Source of the DNA: Tanytarsus gracilentus
Taxonomy: Eukaryota > Arthropoda > Insecta > Diptera > Chironomidae
Reading direction: 5' to 3'
Length of the DNA: 64,000 bases
Assembly (NCBI GenBank): GCA_038502055.1
Contig: JAXRKN010000041.1
Coordinates: forward strand, 3,019,501-3,083,500
Shown: piece after piece, positions 1 to 11,800 of the stretch
How the letters are laid out: each line of letters begins with the position of its first letter
Position numbering within the stretch: position 1 is the first letter of the stretch
Made by a program: the position numbers and the translations under genes
Notes under the pieces: model-generated
What the model saw: only the letters and a program-made list of their open reading frames with translations
What the model was told of the DNA's origin: nothing
The model's database searches: none

Positions 1-627
1 TTCAAAACCAAAATTGTACGACGCGTCTCCTCAACCTTACGGTCGTCATAGTTCACGGGAAGTGGTGGATATTCAGGAAGATCCGCTTTTTCCAGTTTAG
101 GATCGTAGGTTTTGATGACTTGATTGGGCATTTGACCCTCAATGCGCGAAACGACTTCTGATGGAAGCTTAGATTCGAAAGAATTGTTTCCATTGGCCAA
201 AGTACCATTAGCTGCCATCTCGATTGCGACGTGCTCTTCGGGAATTACTCCACTGGAAGTGAATTATACATAATAAAAATTTATTGAACTGGCGAATTTA
301 ATTTACCTTGCGATAGGAGTACAGATGAGGACACGATCGATGAAAACGGTGTTGGACATATGCTGAGCGCTCGCGACTGAACTACTTTCCTCGAATTTTA
401 TATAGCAAATTCGGCCATTAATAGTCATCGGTGCATCGCGTGCAATTGGATCTAAATTAGAAGATCCCGTAATGATTTGATTGGTTTTAGTTAAAAAAAA
501 TTAACTTACATAGTCGAATTTCTTGGATATTTCCGAGCATCGCGAAAAGTTGCTGCATATTATCTTTTGTGGCTTGTGGAGCGATATTGGTGACCTGAAT
601 CACCTTTGTCGATGAGCCTCCCGCCAT
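1..627 (-). CDS. SREK1-type splicing regulator, 5' part (runs off left edge)
   Basis: Three exons read on the minus strand: 627-510 (ATG at 627-625), 451-307 and 252 to beyond position 1. Both introns are short GT-AG introns and the phases close. The product opens MAGGSSTKVIQVTN, followed by an RRM: RNP2-like VIQVTNIA, then ICYIKFEE as the RNP1 strand, and NTVFIDRVLI at its end. An acidic linker follows, and the visible part ends in EETRRTILVLN, which begins a second RRM. This order, including the EIRLYP segment and the ETRRT entry to RRM2, is that of SREK1 (SRrp86), a nuclear SR-related protein that modulates alternative splicing. The RS-rich C-terminus expected for the family lies outside the window. 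The start was chosen because it is the only ATG before the RRM and lies just upstream of the first motif. Confidence 0.85.
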
Positions 628-792
628 TATGATGGCTTTGCGGCAATAAATTCACGCTTTAAATGTACTAAAATTAATTTTTAAGATTTTTGTATTTTCA
701 ATATTGATTTTTTTTTCACTAAAATGTGAGTGCGACTGAAGATGCGATAAAAAGGATGCAAAAGTTCGCGTCTTTAAATTTTTGTTTACAAG

Positions 793-2567
793 ATGCTAAA
801 GTTTGTTTACATCATTTTTATCGCTTTATTTAAATTATTCTGTGAAATTCTTTATGTCAGTGAGTTTTATCTTGACAGGTCACTTCCTAAGTATGATCAC
901 TATGACTACATCATAAGTAAGTTCCGCCTTAATTATTTAAAATGTATGAAAATTATGGAAATCTTTTTTGCAGTCGGAAGTGGCTCAGCTGGAAGTAATT
1001 TACAATTAAAAGGAAACGTCCTGTTGCTAGAAGCTGGTGGCTATGGCAGCTCATTAATTTTTAACATCCCAATTGTACAACCACTTCTACTCAGATCAGA
1101 TTACGATTATAAGCATGTGACTGTATCTCAAAAGCAATCATGCAAGGCTCTCAACGATCAAAAGAGCTTTTGGCCAACTGGAAAGATAATTGCAGGCACG
1201 ACTCGAATCAATAATATGATTTATCATCGATGTCATCATTCGGATTACGAAAATATTGTGGATAAACATGAGGCTGTAAGATATTTCGAAAAAATGGAGA
1301 ACGAAGTTCCAACTACTGAGACATCCTTTAAGTCGTTTCTGTCAAAGGCGTTCATTGAAGGTTCAAAAGAGCTTGGATTTGATGGTAAAAGTAATTAAAT
1401 TTATTGTCAAGAGTTATTAAAGTTAGATTTTTTACAGACTTCAGTTACACAAATCTTACTCAAAAGCATGGTCGCAGAGTTTCTCAATTCCACAACTATT
1501 GGAACAAGATTAAAAATCCACCAGAAATCTGTTCAAATGCGATGGTCACAAAAGTCTTATTTGATGATGAAAATCCGAAGACAGCCATTGGAGTGGAGTT
1601 TTTAAAGAATGAAATTATGCATAAGGTTTATGGCAAGAAAATTGTTCTATCAGCTGGTACTATGGGAACCCCTAAAATTTTGTTGCATTCTGGCATTGGT
1701 CCAAAACATCATTTAGAAAGCTTGAACATTAAAATTGTTGAAGACTTGCCAGTTGGTGAAAATTTAAAGGACCACGTGACAACCAACATTGACTTGTTGC
1801 TTAATCAAACAATTGACATTGAAGTTGGTGACTTTTTCAATCCCATCAAGATATTAAAATATTTATGGAACGGGAAAGACTCTCCATTTTCACTCGGAGG
1901 CTCAGACGCTATGGGTTTTGCTAAACTCAATGCAAGCAGTGATTTTCCTGATCTCAGTTTCATTTTAATTCCAACAAGCTTTACATTTGATTATGGTTTA
2001 CATCTCAGAAAAGTTATCAACTTACGCGATGACATTTGGGAGAAATATTATAAGCAATTAATTGGACATACTTCAGCAACTATCCTTCCTATTTTACTTC
2101 ATCCCAAAAGCAAAGGCTCGATTAGATTAAAAAGTAATAATTTCAAGGATCCACTCTTGATAGATCCAAATTATTTTGCAATTAAAGAAGACATTGAAAA
2201 ATTAATAAGTGGGATAAGAATTGTTCAAAAGATCCTTGAAACGCCATCGATGAAGAGATTCGGTGCTGAGCTCATACCAAAGTCCCTTCCTGGTTGTGAA
2301 AGTTACTCTTACGATTCAAACGACTATTGGGAATGCTATGTAAGACATTTGACTTTGACCATGTATCATCCATACGGAACTTGTAAACTAGGAAATTACG
2401 ATGAGCAATCAACGGTCGTGTTGAAAAATTTCCAAATTAAAAATATTGAAAATCTTTACGTGGTCGATGGGTCAATTCTCTCTCATGTGAGCGCAAACCC
2501 TCACGCCATAATTGCCATGTTAGCACAAAAGTTTTCCCATGACATGAACAAGCGCGATGGCGTTTAA
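793..2567 (+). CDS. GMC-family FAD oxidoreductase (glucose dehydrogenase-like), shortened
   Basis: Exons 793-916, 974-1384 and 1438-2567 join in phase to 554 residues. An N-terminal hydrophobic stretch suggests secretion. The FAD-binding motif is DYIIIGSGSAGSN, then VLLLEAGG, and WPTGKIIAG is the first GMC signature. Near the C-terminus HPYGTCKLG and SANPHA carry the two active-site histidines of the family. The 57-bp first intron has no stop and reads through in frame, so a naive ORF includes it. The protein is odd. Only about seven residues separate the glycine loop from VLLLEAGG, where family members have about fourteen, so the Rossmann helix is shortened. The segment after MIYHR, normally the lid over the active site, is also much reduced. 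The total length is below the usual 600-640. It may be a functional divergent paralogue or a gene in decay; I see no stop or frameshift. The exact substrate cannot be told. Confidence 0.8.
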
Positions 2568-3960
2568 TTCTTATATACAGTTAAACATCAAAAAGCGATA
2601 TCAATTAATTGTAATTATGGTTGGTGGAGTTTCATAAATTATGTGATCGATTAGTAAAATTTAAAATACTCATAATTTAATGTGTCTATCAGTCAAATTT
2701 ACATTGCATTGTAAAATAATCGAATTTAAAAGTTGTTAATAAAAATTGAATGGACTTGATAATCTTTAATCTGTTGTCATAGGTCATGAAACGCCAAATT
2801 ACCTAATTAAAACTTTTTTCAGAAGCACAAAAATGTTTTTACATGAATGCACTTTAGTGTCATTACACAAATTCAATTTTCCTCCATTGCAATGCTTTCA
2901 CTCTTCTTCCTGTTTTATATCAATTTTTTGATCAACACCAACAGATATAAAAATACATGAAAGCTTACACGATGATTTTTTACTTTCACGTTTTACATTT
3001 TTTTTATGGAAAATCCAACTCATGTTGGGGAATTCCGTTAAATTATTCAAAAAAACTCAATTTAATTTTTAATATTTTTTTCTAAAAACTGCATTGACTG
3101 CACTTATTTTTAGAAAAATAAATTTTTCTTATCACATAAATTGTTTTCAAGAACAATTGAGTGCATTATTTATGAGAAACGAAAGCGACAAGAGAGAAAA
3201 GCCGATCGCAGTGGTTGCCAATGGAAATTTGTGAACACAACATTTGAATATCCACTGGCGAGCATGAACATTTTCTTTTCAGTTCGCGACCAAAGCTCTA
3301 ACGAATAAGATTGAAAAAGAAAAAAGAGAAAATATTTTTTTTGTGACAAAGAAACAAATTAAAATTTAGGAAAATTCTGAAAAAGTGACAAAAAAGAAGT
3401 TCAATGATTTAGAAAGTAAAAAAGGTATAAAAGTGCAGAAATGTGTGATGTGATTTTAAAAATTAATTTCATGTCCTTGAAAAGTGCTCACGTCAAGTGA
3501 GATCTCATGTAAAGATAAGACAACACTTTTAATCAATTGAAATTAAGTGGAAAATTCCACACAAACATCACGAAGCTTCGCACTAAAGGATTTTTTAAAT
3601 GACGTATTCATTGGTTGTGTATTAAAGGACAATATAATATTGAAACATTCAATGCCACTGTGAATGTCACTTTAATTTTTTTTTTCTGATAGACATCCAA
3701 ACATATTGATCTACTAATTAATTCATGATCCTTGTCCAAAACCATTTTTCCAACTATTACCGAAAAAAAATACACGACAAAGAAAATTTGAATATCTCAC
3801 GCGGTTCTTGCCATTGAATTATTAAACCAAAAAGGAGGAAAAATTCATTAATGAATGTTTTTCTCCTTTAGGTTATTCACATGTGAGTTGTGACGCGGCA
3901 AATAACTAGGCATAAGGAATTAATTTGGAGGCCGTTGAATAAAATTTTGGAAAATTGATA
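2568..3960. other. Intergenic stretch: 3' end of GMC gene and 5' leader of kinesin
   Basis: An AATAAA at 2738-2743 is a plausible polyadenylation signal for the oxidoreductase. The remainder is AT-rich, with no supported ORF. The last few hundred bases before 3961 probably include the kinesin promoter and 5' UTR, but I cannot place a start site. Confidence 0.4.
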
Positions 3961-6686
3961 ATGTCGTCTGAGCTTGTCAAAGTCATTGTACGATGCCGGC
4001 CGAGGAATGAGAAGGAGGAAAAATTGAGATGTCAGGTAAAAATGAGTGTTCAACATTTTGGGGGTTGATTTATAAATTTTGAGTTTGAGTGGAGGTTAAA
4101 AATTTAAATTACGTCAATTAAAATTTTAAGCTGATTGAAAGCAGTTCAATATTAAAATATGAATGACTTAATTTATGAATGAACCCTTCAAAAACCCACA
4201 TGCCTATATTTTCTAATTACTACAAATTAAACATTACTGTTTCTAAATTTCTAATTTTATTCTTAAAAACGCTTTAATTAAAAATACTAATTAACAAAAA
4301 TATTCAATTAGGGAATTGTTCGAATAGAAGAGTGTAAGGTTTACCTTGAAAACCCCGCCGACAAAAGAGCACCCGAGAAACAATTTGTGTTCGATAACGC
4401 CTACGATGGCTCAGCGGCAAATGAAACAATCTACAATGATATTTGTTATAGCCTCGTTGAGTCCGTTCTCGAGGGCTATAATGCCACAATTTTTGCATAC
4501 GGACAAACGGGATGTGGCAAAAGTCACACCATGCAGGGACCAACTCTTTCGAGACTTGTCGATGGATTCGACGTCGATGCCTCATCACCTAAAAATCATG
4601 GAATTATTTCCTTCTCTTTTGAGCACTTGTTTGAAGCGATTTCCGTTGCACACGATCTAAAGTACCTCGTTGTTTGTAGCTACTTAGAGATTTACAATGA
4701 AAATGTTCGAGATTTACTCAGCAATGACACATCGAATAATCTTAAGCTTAAGGAGCACCAGACCGAGGGTGTGATTGTTGAGAATTTATCACGACATCCC
4801 GTCCACAATATTTCGGAATGCGAGCAGCTATTGCTCTTTGGATCTAAAAATAGAAAAGTTGGTGCCACATTGATGAATGGTATGGACAATAAAATTTCAA
4901 ATGTGCATGCTAATGATATTGATTTTTTTACCCTAACCATGCATCCTTTACAGCGGGCTCTTCACGATCGCACAGCATTTTTATCATTAATGTCGAACAA
5001 ATGTCTAAAACGCCACAAGGACAAGGCGAGAGTCAGGAATGTTCGATACGAAAGGGCAAATTGAATTTGGTGAGTTAAACTTTTAATGAATTGTGTAGGT
5101 AAAAGCTAAATCGGAAAATTCCATAGGTTGACCTCGCGGGCAGTGAGCGTGCTAATAAAACCGGTGCAACAGGCGAACGAATGAAAGAGGCGACAAAAAT
5201 AAATTTATCTCTTTCGGCTTTGGGTAATGTGATTTCAGCTTTGGTGGATGGAAAAACTAAGCATGTGCCATATCGTGACTCAAAACTTACGAGATTACTG
5301 CAAGATTCATTAGGTGGTAACACGAAAACTCTAATGATAAGTTGCATCTCGCCAGCTGATTATAATTATGAAGAAACACTGTCGACCTTACGATATGCGT
5401 CGCGAGCCAAAAATATCGCAAACAAGCCTAAAATTAACGAAGATCCAAAGGACACGATGTTGCGTGAATATCAGGCCGAAATTAACATGCTCAAGCAGCT
5501 CCTTGAAAATTCAGGAAAAAATATTAATGGCAATGCCATTGAAAATACTCCGACAATCGACATTTACGAGCAAATTAAAGAGGAAAAACTTAAAGTTGAA
5601 ATTGAATTTGAGGAAAAAGCGCGAAAGCTTCGAGAAGAGCATGAACAGCAGAAAAGGGAAAAAGAAGAGCTGATGCAGAGTATGGCTGAATTGAAAAAAG
5701 AATATGAGGAGAAATTAAGTGAAGTGACGACCAATGCCAAGATAGCCGAGGACAATTTATCGAAGAGTCATGTCAAGGACGACGATCAAATAAATGATCG
5801 ATTAAAATCAATCAAGGACATCCTAATTGGTGGAGAGAGAGCGAACGACACGCAATTGAAGGAAAAACGATTTAAGAAGAAATTAGCCGCACAAAAAAAA
5901 TTAAAGTGAGATAATTGAAGGTCTTTGAATTTGTAGGAAATTAGTAAATTTTCTCTTATAATTTCCAGAGCACTCAACACAGTTCTTAATCGACTAGAAC
6001 AATCGGAAGATCGTGACTTGTTGCAGACCCATTACTCCGATATTCATCAAGAAATTGTTGCAAAAACGGAATTGCTCAAGCAGCAGCGACAAAAGATACG
6101 TTCATTAGAACGGGAAATTGTCGATATACAGGGAGAGTTTCAACTCGATCGAGCTGATTATCTCGAGACAATTCGGCGACAATTCAAGCGAAATAGATTT
6201 TATGAGCAATTTTACGAAAAAATCAGTCCAATTCTAAAGAAGGATGGTAAAATTTGGAACATTGACTACATAAAAGCGGAATCGGTGTGGAATGATGACC
6301 TCAAAAAGTGGAAAATTCCCGATACGGTTTTGCATCATGTGAAGCTGCCGCCGGCAACGAAAACTCACAGTCGTGACAGCAGCACGAAGAGTTGTCGAGA
6401 AAATACTTCACTGACGGCACCTGCTCGACTCGAGTACCTTAGTGACTCACACGAGAGTGACGAAAATGCGGACAAAGAAAAGACCATTGATCTCGCATTG
6501 ACATACTTTCGGCCAAAGCGCATTGAGAAATTAATTCACGACAGTCGAGCGTGGAAGGCAGATTTAACGCAAAAATCCTTCATACCAAAAAATGCATACG
6601 ATGAAAATATCCTCAACAAAACATGGAGTAATTTCTGTTATAAAAAGCCAGCGAATCCTTGGAATTTAAATATTAACGGTATTTGA
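3961..6686 (+). CDS. Kinesin-2 family motor, KIF17/OSM-3 type
   Basis: Exons 3961-4035, 4312-4879, 4954-5069, 5127-5905 and 5969-6686 give 751 residues. The motor domain is N-terminal: VIVRCRPRN at the start, AYGQTGCGKS as the P-loop (about residues 87-96), NAGSSRSHS as switch I (about 215-223) and LVDLAGSER as switch II (253-261). The neck region NKPKINEDPKDTMLREYQ and the FDNAYDG / EQIY-like surroundings fit the homodimeric kinesin-2 KIF17/OSM-3 better than KIF3A/B. After it comes a charged coiled coil (about 360-560) rich in Glu and Lys, then a less structured tail. Members of this family carry cargo toward microtubule plus ends, classically in cilia and dendrites. The 74-bp intron 4880-4953 is easy to miss because a reading frame stays open through it. 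That frame changes register before the switch motifs; splicing restores both SSRSHS and VDLAGSER. A possible polyadenylation signal is at 6947-6952. Confidence 0.92.
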
Positions 6687-8372
6687 TTTTTGTTTACTTT
6701 TTTGTTCCCATCTCAAGGTCGTAATTTCATTATAATTATCAACATTGTGGCACGCCATGTTCACCCAATCACAATAACATTACCACATGACCTATATTTT
6801 ATTCCACTGCATTATTGTAATTCTCGTTCTCTCTTTTTTTCATTCATCTCTTTTTTTTATTCCTTTCAGCTAATTCAACAAAGCCCGTTTGGTAATTTCA
6901 ATCAACCTAACCTACCTATTTACATTATTTTTCTTTTCTATTCGATAATAAATTGTATTATCGAGTGAGGAGAAGGAAAAACTTTACAACAACATTAAGA
7001 ATCATAAAAAAAGTGTGTGCTGTGTTTAATACATACAAAATTGTGTGATCAATCAATAAGCAATAATTTTGTGGAATAAAATAGGGGGTGTTTTGCAAGT
7101 GTTTTCGAGGGTGACAATGATTGACGTTTTAAATTGTTCATTTATCAATGTTTGGCAAAATTTAATCAGATCTCAAAATTTAAATTTTTTATTTTTATAA
7201 TTTTTATATTTTAATAGTTTTTAAAATGGCAAAAATTAATTTATAAAAAAATATATAACAAAACTTCCAAAACACCCCCAACCTAATTTACTTTTCTGTG
7301 TGCAATAATTTCTCTCTGTCTTACTCTCAAAGAATGAATTTAACTCTACATATTTATTAAGAGCAACATAAAAAGTATTTTCGTTACGTTTTATTATCCA
7401 GAAAGAAGAAATTATGATGTAATTTCATGTTAATGACCAAAGTGAGAATAAAATGCAATTTTTATTGAGTGTTTTCAATTCTCTCTCGTCTTCACCTACT
7501 TTTGAACAGTTACAGCTCTTGTTATCTCATCTCTCGTTCCTCTTGTCTAACTATAAGAAAGATCGAGATATGCAATTCTGGTGTCTACTCACACCATAAA
7601 GAAATTTATTGATGTGAACGGAATGTGTGTTACTACGTCGAGAGCTTGACTTTTTAGCAGGCAAGTGAAATTGTGGTAATAAGAAGATTCTTGACACACT
7701 GATGTCTTCGAGAAAGGTATATAACAATCTCGATTGTCAAGGTCACTCTTTCTCCCATCTCTCTTTCATCCTCACTCTCTCACTTTTATGCTTACATGTT
7801 GTCGACTTTTTCTGTCTTTTTAGCACCTTCCTCAGTATTAATTTTACAGCGGTCGAGTGCAGAATTATCTTTTTTTCTTTCCACCTCAAGAAGAAGCACA
7901 AAGAAGTAGAAAAAAGTGAGAAGAAAGAGAAGACTTTCGGATGGTTAAAATAAAAAGAAAAGAGCAGCATATGATTGAACGTGTACATTCAAATATATTA
8001 CAATATTAACATACGTATTGAGCCGCGCGAGATACCGAACCGAACTACCAACGCACACACGAGAGGGAATACATGTTCATTTTGTAACGGTTTCTCCCGG
8101 TGGGAAGAAGTAGAAGAATTAATAATATTATTGAGTGAATATTCTTTCAATCCACTTGAAATTTTCTTCAGTGTTCGATTTGTTGCGTGGATTGATAGAC
8201 CTGGCAAAAGAGGCGAAATAAATTTTAATCTAAAGCGAGAGCGGAAAAATGTGATTTAATTTGATAATCCACGAAAAAAATTTGCTCTGGAATCCTAAAA
8301 ATAAAATAAAATTAGTGCAATAAGACAAGAAAAGTTGAGTGAGAAGAGACACGTAGATATAAATTGGGAATT
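6687..8372. other. Intergenic stretch between kinesin and mas
   Basis: It contains the kinesin 3' UTR (AATAAA at 6947-6952), AT-rich sequence and pyrimidine-rich stretches near 7740-7880. The small open frames here show no recognisable domain and no codon-like pattern. The mas promoter and 5' UTR are presumably in the last few hundred bases. Confidence 0.4.
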
Positions 8373-8770
8373 ATGATTAAATTATCTGCATTTATAACGT
8401 TATTCATTCTCACATCGACATCATTGAAAAATGTGAATTCACAACTAGACGATGTCGCAGGTGGATTCCTTTCAGGTACCTAAAATAAAATAAAAACAAA
8501 AACATTAGCCCTATTTACTGTTACCACTGACACGAATCAGTGTGTGCATAGTGTGTCCACAGATATCTGTGAAAGTAACGGAATTTTCGGACTTGATATT
8601 ATGCTACTCGATTCCCATTCCTATGACAACTCTCGAAGCCATCAATTCTGATATTGCGATATGATTAATTGCTTTTTTACAACTCTTTCTTCTCTCTCTC
8701 TCTCTCTCTCTCTCTTACGGCCTTTTAGCGAAAATAAAAATTCGCCAAAATGGTCAAGAGAAAGAATTCG

Positions 8771-8801
<31 letters not shown>

Positions 8802-11800
8802 CAAAGAGGTAGCACGCTGGGTCTACCAGGAGGACGCGCCCGTTTTAATTTCCTTTTCCATAGCTCGAAAGCTTAGGCTAAGGATAAAAACGTAACCATG
8901 CAGAACTCTTAAGATTTCTCTTAAGAATAGAGTATAAATACCCCTTTTTTCCCCCTCAACAGCAGGCGTCCCCGCGGGAATCGCCCACCTCGGGAGCTGC
9001 AAATCATATCTTGAGAAAGACGTGAATGACGATCGAACAACCCCTCTTCGTAGTTATAAATAAAACGTTATGGACGTCCGGCAATGAGAACATACGATCC
9101 GGACGTTGTTACCCATAACGGAAATAATAACAGCTGTACACAGTCTTGTAGTCGCTCATTGAGTGTTTCCAACTAAGCACAGCCTCAACTGAATCTTACG
9201 ATTACAGTTGGAAAAATAAATAAATCAAAGGTGGTTTCGACGGCATTGTATAAAAGTTACCGCCACTACAACCTTCCTCAGCCCTAACAAGCTGTTAGGC
9301 ACTGGCCCACCCACATTACAAAACAAACAAACACTAAACAGAATAGTCAAAACCAATTTTATAAAAGTCTTGGTATCTTCAACCTTCCTCCATCTAATCT
9401 AGTCGATTAGCATGGGATGTACAGGTCATAAAAATGTCAGTTAGTGAGTGCGTCTTCCTTCCTCAACTGGTCACTAAGATTAACAGCTGGTTTTGTTGGA
9501 TACCAACGAATTCAAGATTAAAATGTCAATTAACTGGATTAAAATAACATTATGTAAAACCCCAAATTTTCCTGGCCGAATTTATGCTTACTCCATTCAA
9601 AACAACTAAAAAAAAAAAAAAAAAAATATGCAATTTTTATAAAAAACCAAACAATTACAGTTATTTCCCCCTGGTTAAGTTGATAAAATTTTATCTATCA
9701 TTTCCCTGACCGAATCTATGTTCACTCTATTCAAAACTTGACTGAATCCATGCCTCTTCTATTCCAAAAGATCTCAAAAGTAAATTTTATGTAAAACCAT
9801 CTAAATGCGCTTATTTCTCCCTAGTTAAGTTAATTATGTTTTCTCTATCAACTCTCTAACTGAATCCATGCTTTCTTTGTTCAAAACAGCTCAAAAATGA
9901 AATTTTTATGAATAACCATCTAATTGCGCTTTTTTCCCCCTGGTTAAATTAATTAATCTTATTCTTCAATGGTAGCCTATGAAAGATGAACAAATCTGCG
10001 AAAATTATTGCAATTAAATTTAAATAAAATCTAAAATGCCAAGAAACTGGTCTAATTTGTCTTAATTGAATTCTTAGAACGAAAACTTATAGGAAGACTA
10101 AACATCAGATTTCATATTTTGATCATATAAAAGATCCAGAAAAGAAAAATTTTGATTTGATAATGACGAAAAAAGGAGAGGATTTTGTTTAATTACACTT
10201 CAAAATGAAGCAATAACAACGTAGACAAGTATAGATAACAATTAAGCAAGAAGGAGCGTTTAATTAGCTAAATTAATATAACTTTAAAAAAAAAAAAAAC
10301 AACAACAAAATAAAAATACCTCTCATATTTCGCTCATTCTTGCTTCATACCTGAGTTTTTGATGTAAACTTGAAGTTGTTGACGTGTAGAATCCGACGAG
10401 GAACACTTTAAAATAACTTTTAACACTCGAAACAACTTTAAAAGTCTATAATTAACAAGAAAACACACATTTTGAATTTACCACTAAGAAAGGGGCGCGC
10501 AACTCCTCAAGAGAAAGAATTCGAGAAAGAAATGAAAACTCTTTCGTTCTCCTTCTGTGTGTTTTTGGTGTGTATTACTTTGACACAATGACTCAGTTTA
10601 TTTCTCTCTTTTTATTTTAACGAACGCCTTGTTATGGCTACGGCTAGAAATTCCTCAACAATAGGCTAAAAATGTGTGTGCAGTTTCAATGTAATTATTT
10701 AAATATTTGCATGTTTTCACGTTGCATCGGTGAAATTTTGAAATGAGTCATTAAAAATCGAGATTTATTTTTTGAAACAAATTAAAAAGTTTAACGTATT
10801 TTTAAATTTTAAAATTTTTGAAAATCAGCTAGCATAAAATTTCTAAAAAAGCCTAATTGCAAAAGTATTCAAAAAATAAATCAGTTATAAAAAAATTCAC
10901 ATTCATAAAAGTGAAAATTTAAAGAACCTAAAAATTTCAACGTGAAAGTAAATTCCACTGCCCATCATCATCGCCACCCATATAGCAATATAATAAAAAT
11001 TCTTCTTCATAACCCAAACGAATTCTTCCGCAAAAAAAGCGCCTCCTCATTTATTACACTATAGACGCTATGTGTTGCTTATATGTGTCAACAGTTATTT
11101 TCTCCTCTTCAGCTCTTAACATGTTTTATAAAGAAATGCTATGCAAACTGACTCATCATCGGTGAAGCTACAAATACAAGCTCATGCGAGCATATTAAGA
11201 AATATGAAGAGGAAATGATGTGCTTTATTCATGCAATCATGCATCATCATCTCGTTTCAGTGTAACAAGAATGAGCTAATACCTGATTTCACTTTCTTTT
11301 ACCTCCCGGTGAAAAAATTCTCTCTCTGTCTCCATACACAGGCTTATTGGATACAATCACAAGCACAGAGAATGCTAAAGATTGTCCCGGTGTTTGCGTG
11401 CATGCACTTGCAACATTAATTTGTTACGATGTTCTTGAAGAAGTTAAATGTCCGTCGCCCGGTATGAAATGTTGCGTGGAAAGCGGTAAGAAAGAGTGAA
11501 TTTTTCGCAAATTTCGTTAATTAATTTAAAATTTTTAAACAGCACCTGCAAACACCACAACGTCTCGGCCGACGACCACCACCACACAGAGAACCACGAC
11601 AGAATACATTAAGCCATCAAATAAAAAAGGCGATGCTGATAAAAAAGATGGAAATTGTCCTGGCGTGTGTGTCGCGGATCGAATTGCCGATTACTGTGAG
11701 GCATACCTGAAATCTCCAAACCTGTGCAGCAGCGGTACCAAGTGTTGCGTTGCCAAAGATCAGTACATGGATAACCCCGACCTGCGAATTCTTATTGGCT

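Larger units (their letters stand above)
8754..10530. mobile_element. Candidate insertion bounded by a 24-bp direct repeat
   Basis: The 24 bases at 8754-8777 recur exactly at 10507-10530 in the same orientation, which is what a long target-site duplication looks like. The segment between starts with a GATA tetranucleotide run (8776-8801). Read on the minus strand this would be a 3' microsatellite tail directly next to the duplication, as in several non-LTR retrotransposons and SINEs. The left half is less AT-rich than the intron around it and contains TATA-like GAGTATAAATACCCC (8930s), AATAAA-like signals and several strong hairpins. No coding frame survives on either strand, so if it is a transposon it is non-autonomous or badly truncated. 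The alternative is a solo LTR or a chance repeat of a purine-rich motif. Confidence 0.45.
8476..11341 (+). other. mas: mas intron 1 (2.9 kb)
   Basis: The donor is GTACC at 8476 and the acceptor follows CCATACACAG at 11341. Inside are a TC run, a GATA run, and a 1.7 kb segment bounded by a 24-bp direct repeat with hairpins and tandem modules (listed separately). Past 10531 the sequence is ordinary AT-rich intron with no supported gene. Confidence 0.7.

Noticed and set aside
4873..5069. Apparent frameshift in the kinesin motor domain
   Set aside because: A 74-bp GT-AG intron at 4880-4953 explains it and restores the switch I and II motifs in one frame.
7702..8259. Plus-strand ORFs upstream of mas
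   Set aside because: Low-complexity pyrimidine-rich translation with no recognisable product; more likely 5' flank or UTR.
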